A stretch of 11,170 nucleotides of DNA from Bacteroidota bacterium. Its GTDB lineage: Bacteria > Bacteroidota > Ignavibacteria > Tepidaquicellales > Tepidaquicellaceae. Every line of letters begins with the position of its first letter. Position 1 is the stretch's first letter. The stretch is from NCBI GenBank assembly GCA_023429265.1, contig JAEYVS010000234.1:1-11170 (forward strand). Reading direction: 5' to 3'. Shown here piece by piece: positions 1 to 7,189 of this stretch. The notes under the pieces are model-generated. The model saw nothing but the letters and a program-made list of their open reading frames with translations, did no database searches and had not been told where the DNA came from. A program made the translations under genes and the position numbers.

Positions 1-1
1 A

Positions 2-520
2 GGACATACAATAGAATGCAGGATATGCGCGGAAGACCCTGATAATAATTTTCTTCCTTCCATAGGGAGAATAGATTACATCAGCAGACCCTCGGGAAAT
101 GGAATTCGTGAAGACTCGGGAATCGAGGAAGGTGATGAGATATCGATCTATTACGACTCGATGATCTCCAAGCTCATAACTCACGGAAAAACCCGGGAAA
201 TTGCAATACGGAAGATGGATGAAGCATTAAGGAATTATATTATTTCAGGATTAAAGACAAACATAGAGTTTCTTCATTCCCTGCTTAACTCACCTGCCTT
301 TATGGACGGGGATTACAATACCCAATACGTAGAGAGAATATTCCTGCCTGAGGTATACAAGAACGAGAGAACTTTGCCGGATGAGAATACCGAAACAGCT
401 CTTTCCATAGCCGCAGCGTTATTCAAAGAAAGAAAAGAGGCTGCCGAAAACGGAACAATCAAATCCGTTAACGGCCATTCGTCTAAATGGGCCGGAAAGA
501 AATACGAGGATTACAGATGA
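2..520 (+). CDS. accC: Biotin carboxylase subunit of an acyl-CoA carboxylase, C-terminal part (5' end outside window)
   Basis: This is the C-terminal 172 codons of a biotin carboxylase, the ATP-grasp enzyme that carboxylates biotin on its carrier protein in the cytoplasm. The frame is open from base 2, so the gene starts upstream and the first internal Met (position 161) is not the start. The visible part begins at the family motif GHTIECRICAEDP; by alignment from memory its Arg (visible residue 7) matches catalytic R338 of E. coli AccC. The YYDSM motif (residues 50-54) and the GLKTNIEFL stretch (83-91) follow, both typical of the biotin carboxylase C-terminal domain. After the point where E. 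coli AccC ends there are about 60 more residues, which resembles the longer BC subunits of propionyl- or other acyl-CoA carboxylases. Its stop overlaps the next gene's ATG (ATGA). The substrate cannot be decided from this fragment. Confidence 0.93.
   Translation, partial: GHTIECRICAEDPDNNFLPSIGRIDYISRPSGNGIREDSGIEEGDEISIYYDSMISKLITHGKTREIAIRKMDEALRNYIISGLKTNIEFLHSLLNSPAFMDGDYNTQYVERIFLPEVYKNERTLPDENTETALSIAAALFKERKEAAENGTIKSVNGHSSKWAGKKYEDYR
506..510 (+). promoter_or_regulatory. Ribosome binding site deciding the carrier-protein start
   Basis: GAGGA lies six bases before the ATG at 517. It favours that start over the in-frame upstream ATG at 487, which has no purine-rich site before it and would add ten uncharacteristic residues. 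Confidence 0.6.
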
Positions 521-1029
521 GGAAATATACAGTTAAGTTAGTTGGAGATGACGCAGGCGAACTGCGATTGGAGCAGAATAAGGCAGAGTTTAAAGGGAAG
601 GAATTTGAATATGACGCAAAATTCATTTCCACTGATGTGCTCCTTTTAAGAATTAACGGGGAAAATCACATTGTGAGGCTTGAGAGCAGTGACGGTGTGA
701 AGATGGAGCTGATAACTGAAGCGGTGAAATACAATGTCACCTGCAAAAATGAGCTTGACCTGGTAAAGGAAAAGTATATTAGTTCAGATAATAACAGGTT
801 TAAAGATAAGATATTATCCCCCATGCCAGGAGCTGTTGTAAAAATAAACATTAAAGAAGGGGATGAATTAAAACCGGGTGACGTGATGCTTGTGCTCGAG
901 GCAATGAAAATGGAAAACGAGATAAAGACAGAGAGCGATTGTATTGTTACCGGAATTCACGCGCAAGAAAAATCATCAGTAAACAAAGGTCAGCTACTGG
1001 TAACGCTCAGCGCGCCTAAATCAGAATAA
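517..1029 (+). CDS. Biotin carboxyl carrier protein (biotin/lipoyl attachment domain)
   Basis: A 170-residue carrier subunit whose biotin is carboxylated by the biotin carboxylase encoded just upstream and then passed to a carboxyltransferase. The C-terminal part (about 96-166) is a biotinyl domain: SPMPGAVVKI at 101-110 and the attachment motif EAMKM at 128-132, with K131 as the expected biotinylated lysine. The N-terminal 90 residues form a separate region rich in predicted beta strand, similar in placement to the linker domain before the biotinyl domain in fused acyl-CoA carboxylase alpha chains; this likeness is inferred. I chose the ATG at 517 because it overlaps the preceding stop as ATGA and has GAGGA upstream. 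It could be labelled accB-like, but the pairing with a long BC subunit leaves acetyl- versus propionyl- or other acyl-CoA carboxylase open. Confidence 0.93.
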   Translation: MRKYTVKLVGDDAGELRLEQNKAEFKGKEFEYDAKFISTDVLLLRINGENHIVRLESSDGVKMELITEAVKYNVTCKNELDLVKEKYISSDNNRFKDKILSPMPGAVVKINIKEGDELKPGDVMLVLEAMKMENEIKTESDCIVTGIHAQEKSSVNKGQLLVTLSAPKSE

Positions 1030-1058
1030 GTCTTGAGTCTAATTTAAAACAATAAATT

Positions 1059-2084
1059 ATGGAACTCTTCTTAGCTTTTGCATCACTTGTTGCCGCGGTA
1101 GTGCCAATGGTAACATATATGGTCATCATCTGGTGGCTGGACAGGAACGAGCGTGAGCCCTTCTGGATGGTCCTTTTATGCTTTTTCTGGGGAAGCACCG
1201 GGGCTATAGTCCTGGCTATCATTGGCAGCATAATTTTCCAGATCCCGCTTGCTACTCTGATTATGTCAGTTGCTGACGGAGACCCCAGCGAGCTGCTGGA
1301 TCTTTCAGGGGCAGTCATAGTTGCTCCCATAGTTGAGGAAGCTACGAAGGGTGTATTTCTTCTTGTAATAGCACTGAGCAGAAGATTTGACGGAATAGTG
1401 GATGGTGTGGTGTATGGAGGAGCTGTAGGGCTTGGTTTTGGAATGACCGAGAATTTCATGTATTTCCTTTCATATGGCACAACACCAATGGATTGGTTGT
1501 TTATAGTTGTGGTGAGGACATTATTCTCAGCAGTTATGCACTGCATGGCAACAGCTTCATTGGGGGCAATCATCGGTTACGCAAAATTCAAAGGGCTTGG
1601 GTGGAAGATGTTACTGCTCCCGGCGGGATACGCTCTGGCTGTGTTTCTGCATTTCGCGTGGAACGCCACTGTAAGCTTTGAGGCTACCTGGTGGATGGGA
1701 TTCTTATTCCTCATAATGTACTTCATAGCAATATTCGCAATATTTCAGATCGCTATTTATGCAGAAGGTAAGACGATACACAGAGAACTTGAAGATGAAT
1801 CGATAAACGGTGTCATACCCGCTGATCACCTGCTGCACCTTCCTTTCGTTTCAAAAAGAAATAAAAAAGGATGGCTGCATAGCAGCATCAATCACAAGGA
1901 GTATGTAAAAACATCGATCATACTCGCATTGAGAAAACATCAATATAAGAGTTCAAAAGGCAACAAACAGTCAATTTATTTGAAAGAAATAGAATCTCAC
2001 AGATACAAGATCCAGATGATGTTTTACAACGCGGGGCTGCCCGTGCCGAATGGGAAAAATAACGATCCGAATAATAATCAATAA
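1059..2084 (+). CDS. PrsW-family intramembrane protease
   Basis: A 341-residue polytopic membrane protein with the conserved signatures of the PrsW family (relatives of CPBP/Abi proteases; Bacillus PrsW cleaves the anti-sigma factor RsiW). Visible in order: an N-terminal helix; WWLDRNEREP (25-34); EEATK (93-97); DGIVDGVVYG (111-120) and GFGMTEN (126-132); R153 with H161; and HFAWN (198-202). These Glu, Asn and His positions form the expected active site inside the membrane. About seven or eight hydrophobic segments end near residue 234. They are followed by a roughly 105-residue polar tail, rich in Lys and Asn, that I do not recognise. There is no clear Shine-Dalgarno before the ATG; the 29-base gap to the previous gene holds no obvious promoter. 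The stop overlaps the next ATG (TAATG). The family call is firm; the target protein is unknown. Confidence 0.9.
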   Translation: MELFLAFASLVAAVVPMVTYMVIIWWLDRNEREPFWMVLLCFFWGSTGAIVLAIIGSIIFQIPLATLIMSVADGDPSELLDLSGAVIVAPIVEEATKGVFLLVIALSRRFDGIVDGVVYGGAVGLGFGMTENFMYFLSYGTTPMDWLFIVVVRTLFSAVMHCMATASLGAIIGYAKFKGLGWKMLLLPAGYALAVFLHFAWNATVSFEATWWMGFLFLIMYFIAIFAIFQIAIYAEGKTIHRELEDESINGVIPADHLLHLPFVSKRNKKGWLHSSINHKEYVKTSIILALRKHQYKSSKGNKQSIYLKEIESHRYKIQMMFYNAGLPVPNGKNNDPNNNQ

Positions 2085-2917
2085 TGCAAGGTGACCTGCT
2101 TACAATAGTAATAGCGACGTGGAACACAAAAGAGCTGACGTTAAAGTGTCTGGAGTCAATACACAGCATAGCAGACTATAGTTCTTTAAAAAACAAGCTG
2201 GAGATCATAGTAATAGACAATGCCTCTAATGATGGAACAGCCGAGGTGATAAAGAAAAGATTCGATAACGTAGAAGTAATCGTGAACGCTGAAAACTTTG
2301 GATACGCGATCGCCTGCAACCAGGGAATGACAAAGGCAGATGGAAAGTACATCCTGCTCCTGGGAAGCGATACAGAGCTTACGGATGGCTCATTATCAGA
2401 ATGCATCGAATTCCTGGAAACACATCCAAAGTGCGGGGCTGTGGGATGTAAGCTGATCTATCCTGACGGAAGACTTCAGGGTAACTGCAAGAAATTTCCT
2501 ACCCTGATGAACGGTGTATTTACCTACCTGTCTCTGGACGGACTAAATAAAGATTATGACATGGCTTGGTTTAATTACGATGAGACTATAAAGGTCGACC
2601 AGATAGCTACAACGTTTTTGATGATAAGAAGAAGTGTTCTTGAAGAGGTGGAGTATTTCGATGAGCAGTACAGGATATTATATAACGACGTAGATCTATG
2701 TAAAAAAATATATGGAGTTGGCTGTGAGATATGGTTCCTGCATACAGTCACGGTAATTCACGAAGGGAGCTACTCAACGAACAAAGCTCCTGCAAAAGTA
2801 AGAAAGATAATGTACCAGGATGTATGGCGGTATTATAAAAATACTTTTGGCTTTTTAGCTGTAATCCTAATCCCTATACTATTTGTAAGATTTATACTTG
2901 TATCAATCTTCAAATGA
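2084..2917 (+). CDS. GT2-family glycosyltransferase, WbbL/rhamnosyltransferase-like
   Basis: A 277-residue inverting glycosyltransferase that would move a sugar from a nucleotide-sugar to a growing glycan at the inner face of the membrane. The GT-A fold is shown by TIVIATWN (7-14), the nucleotide-binding VIDNAS (44-49), ENFGYAIACNQG (70-81) and GSDTE (94-98) in the place of the DXD motif. NDVDLC (201-206) stands where most relatives have E-D-x-D. The SGA motif usual before the M-x-R-R segment is replaced by ATTF (175-178). The hydrophobic C-terminus (about 255-275) could anchor the enzyme in the membrane. The start is the ATG in the TAATG overlap with the PrsW gene; there is no Shine-Dalgarno, so coupled re-initiation is likely. 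Donor and acceptor cannot be read from the sequence; the rhamnosyltransferase likeness is family-level only. Confidence 0.9.
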   Translation: MQGDLLTIVIATWNTKELTLKCLESIHSIADYSSLKNKLEIIVIDNASNDGTAEVIKKRFDNVEVIVNAENFGYAIACNQGMTKADGKYILLLGSDTELTDGSLSECIEFLETHPKCGAVGCKLIYPDGRLQGNCKKFPTLMNGVFTYLSLDGLNKDYDMAWFNYDETIKVDQIATTFLMIRRSVLEEVEYFDEQYRILYNDVDLCKKIYGVGCEIWFLHTVTVIHEGSYSTNKAPAKVRKIMYQDVWRYYKNTFGFLAVILIPILFVRFILVSIFK

Positions 2918-2918
2918 T

Positions 2919-5297
2919 ATGTCATTAACCGATAAGGTTGTAAAAAATACGTTCTACCAATACGCTGCTCAGATACTGGGATTCATTTTCCCGTTTTTCC
3001 TGACCCCTTTTATCATTTCCACAATAGGCGAAGTGCAATTTGGCATTTATGCTTTAGTTATGGGGTTTTCGGGTACATTTGCATTATTTGACCTAAGCAT
3101 ATCAAGCTCATTCATCAAATTCATATCCGAAGATTATAATAAAAACCAGAAGGAAAAGCTTAACGAGACGATATCTACAGGATTAATATTCTACATAATC
3201 TTTTCAATTATCATCTGCATAGTTGGATTTGCATTCACTAAGCCTCTGGTCTCCCTGCTCAATATTCCACCCGACCTGGAAGAGATCAGCCTTCTCGCAT
3301 TCAGGATAAGCATACTTATCTTTTTCATTACAAATGCATTCGGGATTTTTAACTCGATACTTATCAGCCTCCAGAAGATGTACATCACGAACGTGTATGG
3401 AATCTTTCTGAATCTATTAAATGTAGGGGCAATAGTAATTTTATTATTAAACGGTTACGGACTCACAGGCATGCTGCTAAGCCAGCTGGCAGCGGTGACG
3501 ATAAGCATATTGATAAGCTACATTGCCGCGAAAAGGGTTTTACCGGAAATGCGTATCAGCATCAGTAAGTTTAGTAAAAAAGCATTAAAGCGAATGACCG
3601 GATTCGGGTTGCAGATGCAGGTTTCCAAATTGGCATCTTTTGCCTCAGACAAATATGATGAGTTTCTGCTGGGATATTTTTCGGTAATGAACAACGTAGC
3701 ATTTTTTAACATAGGCGGACGAGTAGCGCGGCTTGGCAGGTTTGTACCATACCAGCTTGTTCCCCAGGTAGCTCCTGTGGCGGCTGAACTCAACGCAAAA
3801 GAAGACAGGGAGAAACTCATCAGGCTGTACGGCGATACGACCCGTTATCTGACCATAGCCTCGATGCCGATTTTCATTTTCATCTTTGCATTTGCCGATG
3901 TTATAATTTATTCATGGATGGGACCGGGATTTGACATATCCATATACATATTGAGAATACTTGTCATTGGTCAGCTTATAAACATGATCTTTTCCGCCCC
4001 GGGTAACTCCATAACTCCAAATTTAGGCATACCAAAATACCAGATGTATGAGGGACTAATCAATCTTGGTTTCAACCTTGTATTAAGCTTCATACTCATA
4101 AAATATTATGGCATCATTGGCGCTGCAATCGGCAACACAGTTTCCATCACTTTATCGTCGCTTTATATTTACTATGTTTCAACTAAGTTTTTTGGTAAGC
4201 ATATTTTCTCGTTTTTGAAGGAGCAATATTTTAAACCTTTTATCGCTGCTCTTGGGTTTGGGATATTACTGTATGTAGCATATTACATTATTGAGAGCAC
4301 AACCCTACCATTAACGGACAGGGTTAGCGGGATTGTTTATTTAATTCCTTCCTCTATACTTTTTATTACATTTTTTGTGCTGAGCATAATTAAGATGAAG
4401 TATTTAAATGAAAATGATAAGATCGTTCTCACAAAGGTAATAATGAAGATACTTCCCCTCAGGTATCTCCTTGAGAAAAGGAATAAAAGGATAGCGAGCC
4501 ATTACAAAGGTGATGACTACCAGGGAGAGCTCGTAAGTATCTGCATTATCACTCATAATAGGCCGGGGATGTTAAAAAAATGCATCTCGGCAATCATACC
4601 TACTCTTAAGGATGTTAAGCATGAAATTATTATCTGGGACAATAATTCCGATGAGGGAACAAGGTCATTTCTACGTGGACTGGAAGATAATGAGAGTATC
4701 AAAGTTGTGTTCCACGACGAGAATATCGGAACAAATGCCAAGGGCAGGGCAATTGAATTATCGCAGGGTGAATTTATTATCGGTGTAGATGATGATGTCA
4801 TCGAATTTCCATCAAACTGGGTACAGGATATGGTCACTGCGTACAAGAGAATTCCTGCAATGGGGTATCTCTCATCAGATGTCGTCCAGGATAAAACCAC
4901 TGACGGCGCGAAACAACCTTCTCACATGTATACATTAAGAACATTTGCTGACGAGAAAATAAACCTTCTTGTAGGACCAGCCGGGGGATGGTGTTTTATG
5001 ATTTCAAGATATGTTTATGATGCTGTTGGGAAATTGGCTCAGTTTGAAGATAAGATGTTTTTTATGGAGGATGAAGATTATGCAAACCGAGTGGCAGACA
5101 TGGGATTCAAATTCGGAATCCTGAAGGGAGTAAAAGTATATCATGCTACTGGAATAATTCACAATAAAGAATTTGAGAATGTATATAATTCAAAGATGGA
5201 AGACTACGAAAAATCGAAGACCGTCAAAAAGAAAAAGTTCAGTTTAAGAAAATTGTACAACAAAGTACTTGGTTATGCAGAAAAGGAGATAGGCTGA
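2919..5297 (+). CDS. Fusion of Wzx-like polysaccharide flippase and GT2 glycosyltransferase
   Basis: One open frame of 792 residues combining two proteins that are usually separate. Residues 1 to about 493 form a MOP/MATE-superfamily polysaccharide exporter with about 12-14 hydrophobic helices, starting with the typical amphipathic lead and first helix (QYAAQILGFIFPFFLTPF, 14-31). It would flip lipid-linked oligosaccharide across the inner membrane. A charged linker (about 494-536) leads to a GT2 domain (537 to about 745): VSICIITHNRPGM (539-551), WDNNS (573-577), VDDDV (623-627) as the DXD site, GPAGG (686-690) and MEDEDY (716-721) with the likely catalytic base. A lysine-rich tail ends the protein. 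I chose the ATG at 2919, one base after the previous stop; an in-frame TTG at 2898 would add seven residues of no family character. An internal ATG at 4443 (M509), preceded by AAAGG, could yield a separate 284-residue enzyme. Confidence 0.88.
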   Translation: MSLTDKVVKNTFYQYAAQILGFIFPFFLTPFIISTIGEVQFGIYALVMGFSGTFALFDLSISSSFIKFISEDYNKNQKEKLNETISTGLIFYIIFSIIICIVGFAFTKPLVSLLNIPPDLEEISLLAFRISILIFFITNAFGIFNSILISLQKMYITNVYGIFLNLLNVGAIVILLLNGYGLTGMLLSQLAAVTISILISYIAAKRVLPEMRISISKFSKKALKRMTGFGLQMQVSKLASFASDKYDEFLLGYFSVMNNVAFFNIGGRVARLGRFVPYQLVPQVAPVAAELNAKEDREKLIRLYGDTTRYLTIASMPIFIFIFAFADVIIYSWMGPGFDISIYILRILVIGQLINMIFSAPGNSITPNLGIPKYQMYEGLINLGFNLVLSFILIKYYGIIGAAIGNTVSITLSSLYIYYVSTKFFGKHIFSFLKEQYFKPFIAALGFGILLYVAYYIIESTTLPLTDRVSGIVYLIPSSILFITFFVLSIIKMKYLNENDKIVLTKVIMKILPLRYLLEKRNKRIASHYKGDDYQGELVSICIITHNRPGMLKKCISAIIPTLKDVKHEIIIWDNNSDEGTRSFLRGLEDNESIKVVFHDENIGTNAKGRAIELSQGEFIIGVDDDVIEFPSNWVQDMVTAYKRIPAMGYLSSDVVQDKTTDGAKQPSHMYTLRTFADEKINLLVGPAGGWCFMISRYVYDAVGKLAQFEDKMFFMEDEDYANRVADMGFKFGILKGVKVYHATGIIHNKEFENVYNSKMEDYEKSKTVKKKKFSLRKLYNKVLGYAEKEIG
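4433..4445 (+). promoter_or_regulatory. Possible internal ribosome binding site and start within the flippase-GT2 fusion
   Basis: AAAGG at 4433-4437 sits five bases before an in-frame ATG at 4443-4445, which is codon 509 of the fused frame. This lies just after the last flippase helix and before the glycosyltransferase domain. Initiation here would give a 284-residue stand-alone GT2, close to the 277 and 286 residues of two neighbouring GT2 proteins. Such a motif also arises by chance in AT-rich coding sequence, so the call is tentative. Confidence 0.3.
5285..5288 (+). promoter_or_regulatory. Ribosome binding site supporting a TTG start
   Basis: GGAG (within AAAAGGAG, 5281-5288) lies nine bases before the TTG at 5298. 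The stop codon of the preceding frame occupies the intervening in-frame position, so no earlier start is possible. The site supports TTG initiation. Confidence 0.6.
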
Positions 5298-6236
5298 TTG
5301 ATTACATCTATAATAATAGTGAATTACAAATCAGCCGGGGTGCTTCAAGAATGTATCAAATCCATTGCAGAATTTGAAACTATTTCTGACCTTGAAATAA
5401 TTATCGTGGATAATAATTCAGGGGATGACTCTGAAAGCATAATGACAGGGCTTTCGAACTCATACCCTCAAGTAAAGACTATATTCCTGGAAGATAACCG
5501 GGGTTTTTCATATGCTAATAATGCCGGCTATGAAATCTCATCCGGTGAGTACATAGTTATAATGAATCCTGATATAGTGTTGACGGAAAACATACTAACC
5601 AAACTGAGAGAAGACCTTGATAATATTGAATTAGGGGCGGTGTGTCCCCTGCTGATAGGAACTGACGGGAAGTTCCAGAGAAATTATTTCCAAAGATATC
5701 CGAGTTTAATGCAATTTATTATGTTTCATTCAGTTTTTGCGAAATTGTTTAACTGGTCGTCATTTTTGATGAACCGTTATCTGGAGGACCAGGATATAAA
5801 TGTTGATTCCGGTGGAATAGAATTTGTAGCTCAGATACCCGGTGCATTCTGCATGATGAGAAGGAGGGTCTTTGAAGATGCAGGGAAAATGGATGAAAAA
5901 TATAAACTGTTCTTTGAGGATGTGGACCTGAGCTACCAGATCAACAAAAAATACAAATTAGGCGTGGATACGACCAAAAGGGTAACTCACCTTGGGGGAA
6001 CGAGCTTTAAAACAGAAGATAACTGGTGGCTATACGGGAGATATACCGTAAGTATGGTTTATTTTTTCAAAAAGAACTATGGAGACTTCCGGACAGGATT
6101 GCTAAAAGTGGCTACTAAAATGAATTCATATTTGATAATTTTAATGGAACAGCTTTCAGGCAAGAAAAATTCATATAGGTATAAAAAGCATAAGTATTTT
6201 ATTGAAGAACTCAAAAAGGATCCGGCGTTAAATTGA
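5298..6236 (+). CDS. GT2-family glycosyltransferase, WbbL/rhamnosyltransferase-like
   Basis: A 312-residue GT-A fold sugar transferase. Motifs in order: SIIIVNYKS (4-12), IVDNNS (36-41), DNRGFSYANNAG (66-77), MNPD (89-92) as the metal site, PGAF followed by MMRR (181-189), FFEDVDLS (205-212) with the likely catalytic Asp, and HLGGTS (231-236) near the end of the catalytic domain. The tail of about 75 residues is basic with one hydrophobic patch (about 276-286). The start is a TTG immediately after the preceding TGA, with GGAG nine bases before it. The family's first beta strand begins at residue 3, so a later start would cut into the fold. Its 3' end overlaps the next gene by four bases (TTGA). 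Nucleotide identity around VDNNS with the next gene hints at duplication. The sugar specificity is unknown. Confidence 0.9.
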   Translation: MITSIIIVNYKSAGVLQECIKSIAEFETISDLEIIIVDNNSGDDSESIMTGLSNSYPQVKTIFLEDNRGFSYANNAGYEISSGEYIVIMNPDIVLTENILTKLREDLDNIELGAVCPLLIGTDGKFQRNYFQRYPSLMQFIMFHSVFAKLFNWSSFLMNRYLEDQDINVDSGGIEFVAQIPGAFCMMRRRVFEDAGKMDEKYKLFFEDVDLSYQINKKYKLGVDTTKRVTHLGGTSFKTEDNWWLYGRYTVSMVYFFKKNYGDFRTGLLKVATKMNSYLIILMEQLSGKKNSYRYKKHKYFIEELKKDPALN

Positions 6237-7189
6237 TTTATATTGTAATCCCAAACTGGAACGGAAAAGATCATCTGAAGGAGTGTTATGATTCACTCTA
6301 TGGGCAGACCTATAAGGATTTTGTGGTTGTGCTAGTGGATAATAATTCATCGGATGACTCCATTGCATTTACCAAGGCTCATTATCCAGATGTAAAGGTA
6401 CTTCAGCTGGACACCAATAGAGGTTTTGCTGGAGGGGTGAATGAGGGGATACGGTTTTCGCTTAACTTTAACCCGGAGTATATTCTCCTTTTAAATAATG
6501 ACATCGAATGTAAAGAGGATTTTCTTTCAGAGATGGTGAAAGGATTTAAGACCGAAGATACAGGCAGCACCGCCTGTAAAATGCTGAATTATTATAACAG
6601 GATGAAGATCGATGACGCAGGTGATTTTATTAAAAAGAAAGGTTCGCCGTACGCCAGAGGCCACGCCGAAATAGACCAGGGACAGTATAACACCGAGGAG
6701 TTCATATTCGGACCTTGCGCCGGGGCAGCAATGTACAGGAGCAAAATTTTCGATGAGATTGGAATGTTCGATGAGGATTTCTTTGCATATTATGAGGACA
6801 TAGATTTCAGCTTCAGGATGCAGTTATCGGGATACAAATGCAACTACAACCCCAAAGCGGTTTGCTACCACAAGCGTGGAGCGACTACAGAAGGCAACCT
6901 GGGATTCCAGACGAGATTGTGTGAGAAAAACCTTGTGGCGTTGAGATTAAAGAACTATCCCACCGGAATATTGCTCAGGTATATGCCATACTTTTTCGTT
7001 GTAAGATTTAAGCGGTATTATGGGTTTTTCCAGATGAAGTCGAAGAAGGTATTCTGGAGCGCTGTGAAAGGATACTTCAAAGGTTTATCCGAGATTCCAA
7101 AGTCACTCTCAAAACGCAAAGCCATTCAAAAAAACATGAAGGTAACGCCTGAATACATAGAGAGCTTATTCACCGAAGGAAATCAATGA
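6233..7189 (+). CDS. GT2-family glycosyltransferase, WbbL/rhamnosyltransferase-like
   Basis: A 318-residue GT2 enzyme whose start must be the TTG inside the TTGA overlap, because the first beta strand and substrate loop (IYIVIPNWNGKD, 2-13) begin at once and no ATG is available. A weak AAAAAGGA lies twelve bases upstream. Motifs: VDNNS (35-39), TNRGFAGGVNEG (61-72), NND (88-90) for the metal site, CAGAAM (162-167), YYEDIDFSFR (186-195) with the likely catalytic Asp, and H213 in CYHKRG. The C-terminal part (about 246-285) is aromatic and basic (RYMPYFFVVRF, KRYYGFF), which suggests peripheral membrane contact. It would add one sugar to a lipid-linked intermediate in the same pathway as its neighbours; which sugar is not readable. 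Its 3' end overlaps the next gene as ATGA. Confidence 0.9.
   Translation: MIYIVIPNWNGKDHLKECYDSLYGQTYKDFVVVLVDNNSSDDSIAFTKAHYPDVKVLQLDTNRGFAGGVNEGIRFSLNFNPEYILLLNNDIECKEDFLSEMVKGFKTEDTGSTACKMLNYYNRMKIDDAGDFIKKKGSPYARGHAEIDQGQYNTEEFIFGPCAGAAMYRSKIFDEIGMFDEDFFAYYEDIDFSFRMQLSGYKCNYNPKAVCYHKRGATTEGNLGFQTRLCEKNLVALRLKNYPTGILLRYMPYFFVVRFKRYYGFFQMKSKKVFWSAVKGYFKGLSEIPKSLSKRKAIQKNMKVTPEYIESLFTEGNQ

Noticed and set aside
487..516. Upstream ATG start for the biotin carrier gene
   Set aside because: No ribosome binding site precedes it and it would lengthen the overlap with the carboxylase gene. The ATG at 517 has GAGGA and an ATGA overlap.
1016..1573. A 185-residue open frame on the minus strand opposite the PrsW gene
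   Set aside because: It lies antisense to a gene with clear family motifs. Its own translation is low-complexity (Ser, Thr, Pro, Ile rich) and resembles no family, as expected of a shadow frame.
2898..2918. TTG start for the flippase-GT2 fusion
   Set aside because: It would add seven residues before the normal flippase N-terminus and overlap the previous gene by 20 bases, with no ribosome binding site. The ATG at 2919 is better.
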